Shown in pieces: positions 1 to 5,822 of a stretch of DNA of 7,488 nucleotides. The stretch is taken from NCBI GenBank assembly GCA_003157715.1, contig PMKK01000300.1:683-8170 (forward strand), given 5' to 3'. The notes below the pieces were generated by a model. The model was not told the origin of the DNA, did no database searches, and was given only the letters and a program-made list of their open reading frames with translations. Within the stretch, counting starts at the first letter, position 1. Every line of letters begins with the position of its first letter. The translations under genes were made by a program, and so were the position numbers. Source of the stretch: Actinomycetota bacterium (GTDB lineage Bacteria > Actinomycetota > Thermoleophilia > UBA2241).

Positions 1-192
1 CTGTTGACCGGGAGATTCTAGCAGTTAGTGTCCGGACACGGGGGTTGTTCCGTGTCGGTCCCGATGCCATGCCCGGAGTCGTCAGAAGCCGAATGGACAG
101 GCGCCATCGGCTAGCATGCCCTCCCCCGCGCTCGACCCTCCTACTATTGCACACGCACCCGGTTGCGCAATTAGGCTGCTGGAGAAGCGGCC
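1..192. other. Leader region upstream of vsr
   Basis: No gene is recognised here. The frame from base 1 closes at a TAG at 19-21, so the tail of an earlier gene could end there, but too little is present to tell. The region holds a perfect 12-bp palindrome at 28-39 that overlaps a 7-bp inverted repeat (35-41 with 50-56), an 8-bp palindrome TTGCGCAA at 163-170, and a TACTAT that could serve as a -10 element at 142-147 without a good -35. The only translation signal that stands out is GGAGAAG at 181-187, just before the vsr GTG. Confidence 0.4.
28..56. repeat. Palindrome and overlapping inverted repeat
   Basis: GTGTCCGGACAC at 28-39 is a perfect 12-bp palindrome. Its right side overlaps GACACGG (35-41), which pairs with CCGTGTC (50-56) across an 8-base loop, so two alternative structures compete. 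No T-run follows, which argues against a simple intrinsic terminator. A dimeric repressor site upstream of vsr or a boundary mark of the island are both possible; neither is shown by the sequence. Confidence 0.4.
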
Positions 193-666
193 GTGACAAC
201 GGCGCCGACGCCAAGCACCGTGCATGGTAGGGTGGTCTCCATGAGCGAGGCAGGGCAAGAGAGACCGAGGGGAGTCGTGTCTCGCATCATGCGCTCGAAC
301 AAGTCGAGCGGCACGCTGCCGGAGGTGCTTGTACGCCGCGCGTTTCGCGAGGCCGGTTTTCCGGGTTACAGAGCCAATTGGGCCACCGCGCCGGGGAAGC
401 CGGATATTGCATACCCGGGTCGCGGGATCGCGGTGTTTGTCCATGGGTGTTTCTGGCATGCGTGTCCGACATGCGCGAAGAAGGTTCCGGCGAAGAACTC
501 GGCCTTCTGGCGAGCGAAGCTAGAGAAGAACCAGAATCGCGACATGTCGACACGCGAGGAGCTTGCTCGCCTAGGTTGGAGCGTCTACGTCATCTGGGAG
601 TGCGAAGCAAAGCGCGACGCCTCCTCAGCGATTGCAGAAGTGGCGCGGGCTTTACGAAGGAACTAG
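193..666 (+). CDS. vsr: Vsr-family endonuclease (very short patch repair type)
   Basis: Vsr enzymes nick DNA next to T:G mismatches left by deamination of 5-methylcytosine; relatives also occur as nucleases in restriction islands. Numbered from the GTG at 193: the family N-terminal RSNKSSGTLPE (34-44, acidic residue E44), GKPDIAYP (68-75) with the catalytic aspartate D71, the signature VHGCFWH (83-89), further cysteines C91 and C94, the KxPxxNxxFWxxKxxxNxxRD block (97-117), and VIWECE (133-138) with C137. C86, C91 or C94, and C137 plausibly form the structural zinc site of the family. The length of 157 residues matches E. coli Vsr closely. The GTG is preferred because GGAGAAG (181-187) lies 5 bases ahead; an ATG at 241 would give 141 residues and still keep every motif. 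The gene faces the three minus-strand genes and shares its stop with the nearest. The family call is sure; repair versus restriction role is open. Confidence 0.93.
   Translation: MTTAPTPSTVHGRVVSMSEAGQERPRGVVSRIMRSNKSSGTLPEVLVRRAFREAGFPGYRANWATAPGKPDIAYPGRGIAVFVHGCFWHACPTCAKKVPAKNSAFWRAKLEKNQNRDMSTREELARLGWSVYVIWECEAKRDASSAIAEVARALRRN
663..666. other. Shared CTAG stop of two convergent genes
   Basis: Because CTAG is its own reverse complement, bases 664-666 give TAG for vsr on plus and bases 665-663 give TAG for the Rossmann-fold gene on minus. The two genes overlap by 4 bases and there is no room for a terminator between them, so each transcript must end inside, or run through, the opposing gene. 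Confidence 0.95.
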
Positions 667-1598
667 GCGCCAAATGTCTCCGCAAAAGACGGGTAGTGCC
701 GGTACATCTTCTTGTACTCGGCGACCGCGGCCGGGGTCAGCGGAATCCCATCGAGGCGGGCTTGGTCATCCAGCGGTAGCGCCTGATCGAGCGCCCGTTT
801 TTCCTTGCCAGTGAGCATAGGGGGCAAGATACGGAACGGCGCGCGGCCCTCTCGGCTAAACTCGAAGTTGCTGAAATTGCACAGGTCGAACAGCGCGTTG
901 TCGGCTCCATCCACGATGACTGCACCCCATGTGCACATCGGCATTCCGTCTTTGTAGAAGAACAGGGCGAACTGACGCACATTCCGCGCGACGCCGGTGG
1001 CATCAGTCTTGCGTCTGGCTGCCTCGTTCGCGCAGGCGCAGAGAATGTCACGGTAGGCGGAGCAGATTCCTGGTGCGTCTGCAACGTCTTCGTCAGCCAA
1101 TGCCATGGGAACGAACGCCCCGAAGCTCGCTCTCATGTACTCGACGCGCCCAATCGTCTCCCTACTAATACCAGAAGGCTTGCATCGTACGGTCACGAGG
1201 ATGGCGCCGCCCGACAACATGCTCGACGTCAGCGTGTCGACATCATCAAGGACCCCTACGGTCAAGGCGTCGGTATAGTCCAGCCACGCAACCGTTCTCT
1301 GGTCGTGGCTGAGATTGGGCAGCAACTCCCCGGAGTTCCCCTCTACGACCTCAATGCAGTTGAATGGCCTGTTCCAAGTGCATCGGTCTATTGGGATCGT
1401 ATCTTCCATGCTGATCATCGAACGGATCCCAAGTCGCGTGTGGAACAGCCGGAAATCGACGAACCATATCGAGCCAAATCCCAGGTAGCGATACTCGTTC
1501 AAGGGTGCGAACGCCGAAAGACGCGCGAGCATGTCACACAACAGCTTGCGCTCGATGTTCTTCGCGTATCGGATCGCGTAGTTGAAGCCTTCAGGCAT
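663..1598 (-). CDS. Rossmann-fold, methyltransferase-like protein of a restriction-type island
   Basis: Third gene of the minus-strand operon, 311 residues, function unknown. The N-terminal half looks like a Rossmann-fold methyltransferase: a YLGFGSIWFVDF stretch (38-49) in the place of the SAM-binding glycine loop, an acidic MISMED (61-66) where the second-strand acid would sit, WLDYTD (105-110) like motif IV, then GGAILVTV (130-137) as a following strand. I recall related proteins annotated loosely as O-methyltransferases, but a canonical GxGxG is absent and activity is unproven. The C-terminal half (about 200-311) matches nothing I know. The ATG at 1598 is chosen because GGAG (1606-1609) lies 7 bases ahead and it overlaps the ATPase stop by 8 bases, implying translational coupling; an in-frame ATG at 1670 would overlap that gene by 80 bases and lacks support. 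It likely works with the ATPase in DNA sensing or regulation (inference). Confidence 0.75.
   Translation of the reverse strand: MPEGFNYAIRYAKNIERKLLCDMLARLSAFAPLNEYRYLGFGSIWFVDFRLFHTRLGIRSMISMEDTIPIDRCTWNRPFNCIEVVEGNSGELLPNLSHDQRTVAWLDYTDALTVGVLDDVDTLTSSMLSGGAILVTVRCKPSGISRETIGRVEYMRASFGAFVPMALADEDVADAPGICSAYRDILCACANEAARRKTDATGVARNVRQFALFFYKDGMPMCTWGAVIVDGADNALFDLCNFSNFEFSREGRAPFRILPPMLTGKEKRALDQALPLDDQARLDGIPLTPAAVAEYKKMYRHYPSFAETFGA
1591..1598 (-). other. Eight-base start/stop overlap (translational coupling)
   Basis: On the minus strand ATGCCTGA contains both the ATG of the Rossmann-fold gene (1598-1596) and the TGA of the ATPase gene (1593-1591), in different frames. Together with GGAG at 1606-1609 inside the ATPase gene this supports coupled translation and balanced amounts of the two proteins. 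Confidence 0.8.
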
Positions 1599-2937
1599 CG
1601 TCACGCTCCAGCCGTTGCGCGAAGAGGTCAAAAGTGGCTTCGCCGACCTCCTTCGCTGAGGCGACATCAAGGACCTCTTTCAGCTGCTCGACTGTTTCGC
1701 GTGGCCTTCTGTACTGAATGCTCACGGTGACAATCGAGCCTGCTTGCCCGGGACGTGGTTCCTGGGCGGCCCAGACGAAACGATCCGCACTATGCAACTC
1801 AAGCACCGCGGCCGGCCGGGCAGCTGCCAGTGTCGGCTCCAATAGCTCGGCGGACTCATTCTCGCCCGACTTTTCCTTGTCTAGCTTGTTCAGGTAGGCG
1901 AGCACGGTCTTCATGGCATCGATCATCCTCGCCCGAGCTGCTTGATACGCGGGCGACTCAAAGTCGACGTCGGTCTTGGTTGTGTTCCATGGGAGGAGAT
2001 CCGGGTCAGCACTGTCGAGGTATAGATAGCCTCTGAACAGCGAGTACTGGTTGTGGAATTGTGGGGTGGTCAGAATCCCTTGTTCCCCCCAGCCAGTCCG
2101 ATACGTCTTGTCAGCCCTCAGGATCAGTCGCCCGTTACAGAATACGTACCACCCGGCTTTGGCAGGCTGTGGCGGGGAATCCTGCATCACCCCTGCGTAG
2201 AGACGCATGTGAATGTGCTGTTCTGCGGCCACAGGCAGATCAGCTTCCACGAATAGGGGAGTGATGTCACGCGAATCAAGCAACTGGGCGGAACTCCTGG
2301 GCAGCGCAACCCCATTGAGGCTGATGGCCATGCCGGCTTCTAGGGCAGCTTGATGTTTGACGGCGATGTCCTCGAAGAGGCGGTTGCGGAACACGTCGGA
2401 TCCAAAGGACTCCCTCACTGCTGCATGGAGTTCGGTGACTTTGACAAGTGTGTAAGTCTGGTCTGGCGGCACATTGAGCTTGTCCTCGGCATGGTCGAAC
2501 GGGAAAGCCCACTCCTCCAATTGCTCCCAGCTTGGCACGTTGACAGTCAGCCCGAACGCGGTCGAGGTCGTCTGAGATTCAACCTGAAATGTGTCACCGA
2601 GTTTGAAGAAGGCACGCTTCATGCCGACGCCAAACCGGCCTATCGAGTTCTCAACATAGTCACCGCTGTCGCGTCCGAACCGAAACGCGTGCTCTGCAGC
2701 TGTCTGCAGGTCAATACCGGACGCGTTGTCCCTCACCTCGAATTGCGTAGGCGATAGAGTGATGTCGGCCCCGACGGCAGAGAAGTCTCCATCCGGGCAT
2801 TTCTTTCGAGCGCCATCGACGCAGTTGTCAACAAGATCGATGATGGCGGCGTCAAGCGTGACATCGCGCGTCAACATGGAGATGAAGAAGCTCTTCGTGG
2901 GCTCAGCTTCTGCCTTGCGGTACGTGGATTCCGCCAT
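1591..2937 (-). CDS. GHKL (Bergerat-fold) ATPase, MutL/MORC-like
   Basis: A 448-residue ATP-dependent clamp-type protein. The Bergerat nucleotide site is complete: the N-box AIIDLVDNCVDGA (31-43) with N38, the G1 motif DNASGI (70-75), and the G2 lid IGRFGVGMKRAFF (99-111). An S5-like transducer domain follows, with GWYVFCNGRLILRADK (262-277) and LPWNTTKTDVDF (315-326); K322 sits where MutL and MORC proteins carry the lysine that reaches the ATP gamma-phosphate. The residue aligned with the usual catalytic glutamate of the N-box is D34, which I believe is common in bacterial relatives. The C-terminal 100 residues match no domain I know; there is no helicase, HATPase-kinase or nuclease domain. 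The ATG has AGAAGGGGG just ahead (2941-2949). It lies 36 bases behind the methyltransferase and overlaps the next start, so the three form one operon. GHKL ATPases of MutL/MORC type are known in restriction-modification neighbourhoods, and MutL stimulates Vsr in E. coli, so an ATP-controlled partner of the Vsr nuclease is a reasonable inference. Confidence 0.85.
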   Translation of the reverse strand: MAESTYRKAEAEPTKSFFISMLTRDVTLDAAIIDLVDNCVDGARKKCPDGDFSAVGADITLSPTQFEVRDNASGIDLQTAAEHAFRFGRDSGDYVENSIGRFGVGMKRAFFKLGDTFQVESQTTSTAFGLTVNVPSWEQLEEWAFPFDHAEDKLNVPPDQTYTLVKVTELHAAVRESFGSDVFRNRLFEDIAVKHQAALEAGMAISLNGVALPRSSAQLLDSRDITPLFVEADLPVAAEQHIHMRLYAGVMQDSPPQPAKAGWYVFCNGRLILRADKTYRTGWGEQGILTTPQFHNQYSLFRGYLYLDSADPDLLPWNTTKTDVDFESPAYQAARARMIDAMKTVLAYLNKLDKEKSGENESAELLEPTLAAARPAAVLELHSADRFVWAAQEPRPGQAGSIVTVSIQYRRPRETVEQLKEVLDVASAKEVGEATFDLFAQRLERDDA

Positions 2938-2973
2938 GGTCCCCCTTCTGCAGGTCGGCCTTTCGTCGATCCC

Positions 2974-4152
2974 CTACGTGTGTGCTTGATCGTCTTCTTC
3001 CAGACTCTGTCTACAGGCATCACCAAGGGCCTTAGCAACCAACGGCGGAACGGCATTGCCCACCTGACGAAATCCGTGCCAGTTCGTTGGATGGAACTGA
3101 AACCAATCAGGGAATGACTGCAGTCTCGCCGCCTCTCGAACAGTAATGCAGCGCGGCTCGCGGTAATGTATGGGTCGAGGAGCCATGTATGATCCCCGCT
3201 CCGGCCCCGTGCCCGCGCGGATGGTGTTTGCGGGTTCGTCGGGGTGTAGCCGGTGGAAGTGGCTAACCTGCTCGGTGTCTCCAGGGGGGGTATGTTCGAA
3301 CCGCTCCCGCACGGCTTCGCTGTGCCGGCTCAATTTCAGTCCGGACATCACACGGTTGCGCTGCGGCGAAGCTGGTGCAACGCCGAAGAAGTCCGACGAC
3401 CGCAGCAATCTCGTGTACCCACCACAGTCCTCCGAGAGAGGTAACTCGTGCGTATCGCGTGAGTACAGGGCGTCAATCGCCGCAAGGTCGGGAATATCGC
3501 CGATCGCCTCAGACGCAGAAGGTGCGAGCGGCAATGAGCCTCCGTTCTCGGAGGCCAGGAGCACGTGTGTGGCCCGAGGGAAACTGAAGGTATGCACATC
3601 TGACCGAGTGGCCACGACGAAGAGGCGTCTTCGACGTTGCGGTACCCCGAGCGACGCGGCATCGATGATTCTCGGGCCATGAATACGGTAACCGCCATCG
3701 GCAAGGATTCCGAGCGCAGACGACAGCCACTTAATATGGTCCCCCATCAAAGCGCCGGGCACGTTTTCAATCAGTACAGCCCGAGGTTTCAACTGCACAG
3801 CGAGTTCGGCGAAGCGGTACAACAATAGATTCCTGTCGTCGTCTTCCACCCGCGAGCCCATGAGCGAGAAACCTTGGCAAGGTGGTCCGCCAGCAACAAG
3901 GTCGATTGTCTCCGGCAGATTGAGGCTGGCTCGGAGTTCTGAGATCGTGCAAGCAGCGAGGTCCGCAGTGACCGCGTGTCCGTCGCCGAAGTTCGCGTTA
4001 TAAGCCCTCACCACACGTTCGTCGTGGTCGACTGCGCCGAGAAGGTCGAACCCAGCCGCGGCGAGCCCAAGGGACATTCCGCCGACGCCGCAGAAGAAAT
4101 CGACGGCTCCGGGTCGGGATCGCGCCGGTCGAACTTGCAGGTCGGAGTTCAT
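2974..4152 (-). CDS. DNA (cytosine-5-)-methyltransferase
   Basis: It transfers a methyl group from S-adenosylmethionine to C5 of cytosine in a specific DNA site, here probably as the self-marking enzyme of the island. All the main C5-methylase motifs are present, numbered from the ATG at 4152: I DFFCGVGGMSLG (18-29), IV GGPPCQGFS (88-96) with the nucleophile C92, VI ENVPG (129-133), VIII QRRRRLF (172-178), a target-recognition region of roughly 185-325, IX REPRCITVREAARLQSFPD (331-349) and X QVGNAVPP (363-370). The length of 392 residues is usual for a stand-alone enzyme. The ATG at 4152 is chosen because AAGAAGG (4161-4167) lies 8 bases ahead; the frame is open upstream to 4239, but those extra 29 residues resemble no methylase. 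It is the first gene of the minus-strand operon. The site it reads cannot be told from sequence alone. Confidence 0.95.
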   Translation of the reverse strand: MNSDLQVRPARSRPGAVDFFCGVGGMSLGLAAAGFDLLGAVDHDERVVRAYNANFGDGHAVTADLAACTISELRASLNLPETIDLVAGGPPCQGFSLMGSRVEDDDRNLLLYRFAELAVQLKPRAVLIENVPGALMGDHIKWLSSALGILADGGYRIHGPRIIDAASLGVPQRRRRLFVVATRSDVHTFSFPRATHVLLASENGGSLPLAPSASEAIGDIPDLAAIDALYSRDTHELPLSEDCGGYTRLLRSSDFFGVAPASPQRNRVMSGLKLSRHSEAVRERFEHTPPGDTEQVSHFHRLHPDEPANTIRAGTGPERGSYMAPRPIHYREPRCITVREAARLQSFPDWFQFHPTNWHGFRQVGNAVPPLVAKALGDACRQSLEEDDQAHT

Positions 4153-4327
4153 TGTCGACGCCTTCTTGAGTGGACACGCTGATTCCTGCCGGGGGCCATC
4201 ACACCTGGAGTCTGGACGACGACCACCAGGGTTAGCCAAGTTGCGTGGTCATGAGAGGTTGCAGTGGCGGCCGCCACGCGGTGGCCGTCGCCGAAGGCCA
4301 GGAGCGAGCGCACCACGGCCGACGCGT

Positions 4328-4343
4328 AAAGGAGGCGACCGTG
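4328..4343 (+). promoter_or_regulatory. Strong orphan ribosome-binding site with GTG start
   Basis: AAAGGAGG (4328-4335) sits 5 bases before a GTG (4341-4343), the best Shine-Dalgarno match in the window. The frame runs to 4607 (88 codons from this GTG), starts MSVSSGRTAAAAP and soon becomes Pro/Ser/Arg-rich with no recognisable domain. It crosses the TfoX-like start on the other strand and the hairpins behind the reductase gene. This may be the surviving start of a gene whose body has been lost; a real small protein is less likely. Confidence 0.35.
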
Positions 4344-4465
4344 AGCGTATCGAGCGGCAGGACGGCGGCGGCTGCGCCGTCTGACGTGGCGGCGGCGCCC
4401 GCCGTGACGGCTGCTCCCACCGGGATGCTGGCCTCGCAGCGCTGGGTCTTACCGTCACCCCCGCC

Positions 4466-4525
4466 TATCGTCGGTCGACCAGCTATCGAGCGCACGCGGT
4501 CGGCGAGCTGTTCGTCGTGCCCCAT
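4466..4525 (-). pseudogene. Possible TfoX N-terminal-domain remnant
   Basis: From the ATG at 4525 the minus strand reads MGHDEQLADRVRSIAGRPTI, close in style to the first helix of TfoX-type N-terminal-domain proteins, which begin M-x-x-D-x-x-L-A-x-R-V-R. AGGA lies 7 bases ahead of the ATG. After about 20 residues the likeness stops: the expected MFGG-containing strand is absent and the frame becomes Ala-rich, and I could not pick it up again in the other two minus frames. A truncated remnant is the best reading; a chance match over so short a stretch is possible. Confidence 0.28.
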
Positions 4526-4568
4526 GTCTGCATCCTACCTCGTATCTCGTCAGGCTACCGGCTCCACC

Positions 4569-4597
4569 GGGGCGGGCTACCGCCCCACCGAGGGCGG
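4569..4597. terminator. Competing GC hairpins behind the reductase gene
   Basis: GGGGCGG (4569-4575) pairs with CCGCCCC (4580-4586) over a 4-base loop, while CCGCCC (4580-4585) can instead pair with GGGCGG (4592-4597) over a 6-base loop. On the minus strand they lie directly after the reductase stop at 4604. No T-run follows, so if this ends transcription it does so without the classical U-tract, as often seen in high-GC bacteria. Confidence 0.35.
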
Positions 4598-4603
4598 GAG
4601 TCG

Positions 4604-5179
4604 TTAGCCGACCCCGTACACCAGCCTCGCCCGCCCATCCGAAAGCTGCTCGACCGCGCGCAATTCGAGCTCACGCCGGCGCTCCGCCGTCGCGAACAGC
4701 GCCACTCCCCCACCGGCGATCAGCGGATAGACGATGAGCCGGAGCTCGTCGACCAGCCCGGCGTCGATGCAGCTAGCCGTCGTCCGCGCCCCGCCGACGA
4801 GGTAGATGTCCTTGCCGGGCTGCTGCTTGAGGGCGGCGATCTCGTCGAGTCCCCGCAGGAAGCTCGTCTGTGGCCGGCCGGCCGTCGTCAGCGTGAGCGA
4901 GAGCACGTAGTGCGGCGTGTGCGCGGCGAAATGCGCCCAGTCGACCTCGCCCGACGTCGGCACAGGGCCGCCGGTCCAGACGGGCTTGTCGGGCTCGTTC
5001 TGTATCGCGGTCCAGTAGCCCTCGTACTCGGGGTACATGCCTGCCCCGAGCACGCAGGCGTCTATCTGTGGCGTCAGGCCGTAGTCGTCCGACCACGCCG
5101 TGACCCAGTGCGCGATGCCCTCATGGCCCCGCACCATCCCATCGGCAGAGCTCTTCATGCCGGCGATCAACTTGCGCAT
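4604..5179 (-). CDS. Dihydrofolate reductase family protein (RibD C-terminal type)
   Basis: A 191-residue stand-alone protein of the RibD-C/DHFR-like fold; members are NAD(P)H-dependent reductases, mostly of unknown substrate, so no specific reaction is claimed. The N-terminus MRKLIAGMKSSADGMV (1-16) is the first strand and loop of the family. The C-terminal block 123-162 is the clearest signature: KDIYLVGGARTTASCIDAGL, with the VGG turn that contacts the dinucleotide phosphate, then VDELRLIVYPLIAGGGVALF. No signal peptide or membrane segment is seen, so it should be cytoplasmic. The ATG at 5179 has CCTCC on plus (GGAGG on its own strand) at 5185-5189, 5 bases ahead; an earlier in-frame ATG at 5206 would add nine residues without a comparable signal. 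It diverges from the antitoxin gene and has no metabolic partner nearby. Confidence 0.88.
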   Translation of the reverse strand: MRKLIAGMKSSADGMVRGHEGIAHWVTAWSDDYGLTPQIDACVLGAGMYPEYEGYWTAIQNEPDKPVWTGGPVPTSGEVDWAHFAAHTPHYVLSLTLTTAGRPQTSFLRGLDEIAALKQQPGKDIYLVGGARTTASCIDAGLVDELRLIVYPLIAGGGVALFATAERRRELELRAVEQLSDGRARLVYGVG

Positions 5180-5282
5180 ACCAGCCTCCAGTCGACTGCA
5201 CCACAAACCCGACGGCTACCCGCTCCAACGCGGCGGCTACGGCCGAATCTCAAGGAAACATCACCCCCTTCCGATGTCACTC

Positions 5283-5313
5283 TTGTTTCGTTTATTTCGT
5301 TTAGTGCTAGAAT
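5283..5313 (+). promoter_or_regulatory. Likely antitoxin promoter with tandem operator
   Basis: This is the most AT-rich stretch of the right half. TTGTTT (5283-5288) and TAGAAT (5308-5313) can act as -35 and -10 with a 19-base spacer, placing the transcript start about 27 bases ahead of the antitoxin ATG. TTTCGTTTA occurs twice in perfect tandem (5286-5294 and 5295-5303), between and overlapping these elements, which is where a repressor would sit. Autoregulation by the HTH antitoxin downstream is the natural guess. Confidence 0.5.
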
Positions 5314-5346
5314 GCTGAGCGTTAGAGTCCTCATCGGGAGACTGAG

Positions 5347-5820
5347 ATGGAAGCCTGCCTGCGGCCGAGCACTGTGGAACAGTGCCAAACCCCGATTGTT
5401 CCCAGCAAGCGCGAGACCGCCTCTGTTCTGAGGCTTCGCTCGTTCATGGAGGCGCAGCGCATCAGTACGACCAAACGAGCCTCGCTCGTTTCGCCCGACG
5501 GCGAGACGCTCGAGATTCCAACGTCCATCTACAAGGTGCTCCTGCAAGCGGTCGCCGCCATGTCGCAAGGAAACGCCGTCTCGATCATCCCCGTGCACCA
5601 CGAGCTCACAACGCAACAGGCCGCCGACCTGCTCAACGTCTCGCGCCCCCACCTGGTGAAGCTCCTCGACACCGGCGATATCCCCTTTCATAAGACGGGG
5701 GCCCACCGGCGCGTCTACGTCGAGGACCTCACACGGTATCGCGACGTTCGCGATGCCGAACGCCGCAAGGCGCTGCGCGATCTCACAAACAAGTCGGCTG
5801 AGTACGGCCTGGACTACTGA
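5347..5820 (+). CDS. HTH (excisionase-type) antitoxin, partner of a PIN-domain toxin
   Basis: A 157-residue DNA-binding protein of the excisionase-like (MerR-related) HTH class that usually stands directly before a PIN-domain ribonuclease toxin in actinobacteria. The N-terminal third varies; DGETLEIPTSIYKVLLQAV (51-69) and MSQGNAVSIIPVHHELTTQ (72-90) are typical of the family. The HTH follows: QAADLLNVSRPHLVKLLDTG (91-110), then the wing DIPFHKTGAHRRVYVEDL (111-128). The tail, RYRDVRDAERRKALRDL (130-146), is a charged helix that probably contacts the toxin. No key part is missing. The ATG has GGGAG (5336-5340) 6 bases ahead and a good promoter upstream. The toxin frame begins 2 bases after the stop but is broken, so this may now be an orphan regulator. 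Excisionase is the likely automatic label, but no integrase is nearby and the toxin partner argues against that role. Confidence 0.85.
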   Translation: MEACLRPSTVEQCQTPIVPSKRETASVLRLRSFMEAQRISTTKRASLVSPDGETLEIPTSIYKVLLQAVAAMSQGNAVSIIPVHHELTTQQAADLLNVSRPHLVKLLDTGDIPFHKTGAHRRVYVEDLTRYRDVRDAERRKALRDLTNKSAEYGLDY

Positions 5821-5822
5821 CC

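Larger units (their letters stand above)
4153..4603. other. Intergenic region with gene remnants
   Basis: About 450 bases between the methyltransferase start and the reductase stop with no convincing intact gene. The first 90 bases are the methyltransferase leader; I found no clear -35/-10 pair there. From about 4240 the sequence becomes strongly GC-rich and alanine/proline-coding in most frames, which keeps overlapping frames open on both strands without marking a gene. Within it are a strong orphan ribosome-binding site with GTG on plus (4328-4343), a possible TfoX-like start on minus (4466-4525), and two competing hairpins (4569-4597). It looks like a junction where several genes have been cut off. 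Confidence 0.5.

Noticed and set aside
45..230. A small open frame on plus before vsr
   Set aside because: Arg/Pro/Leu-rich product without domain, no ribosome-binding site, and it overlaps the start of vsr.
4232..4525. A full-length small protein on minus starting with the TfoX-like residues
   Set aside because: Only the first 20 residues resemble a family; the rest is Ala/Pro/Arg-rich and runs into the methyltransferase leader, so only the short remnant is reported.
5347..5820. Phage or integrative-element excisionase
   Set aside because: The HTH resembles excisionases, but no integrase, attachment site or other phage gene is visible and the partner frame is a PIN toxin.
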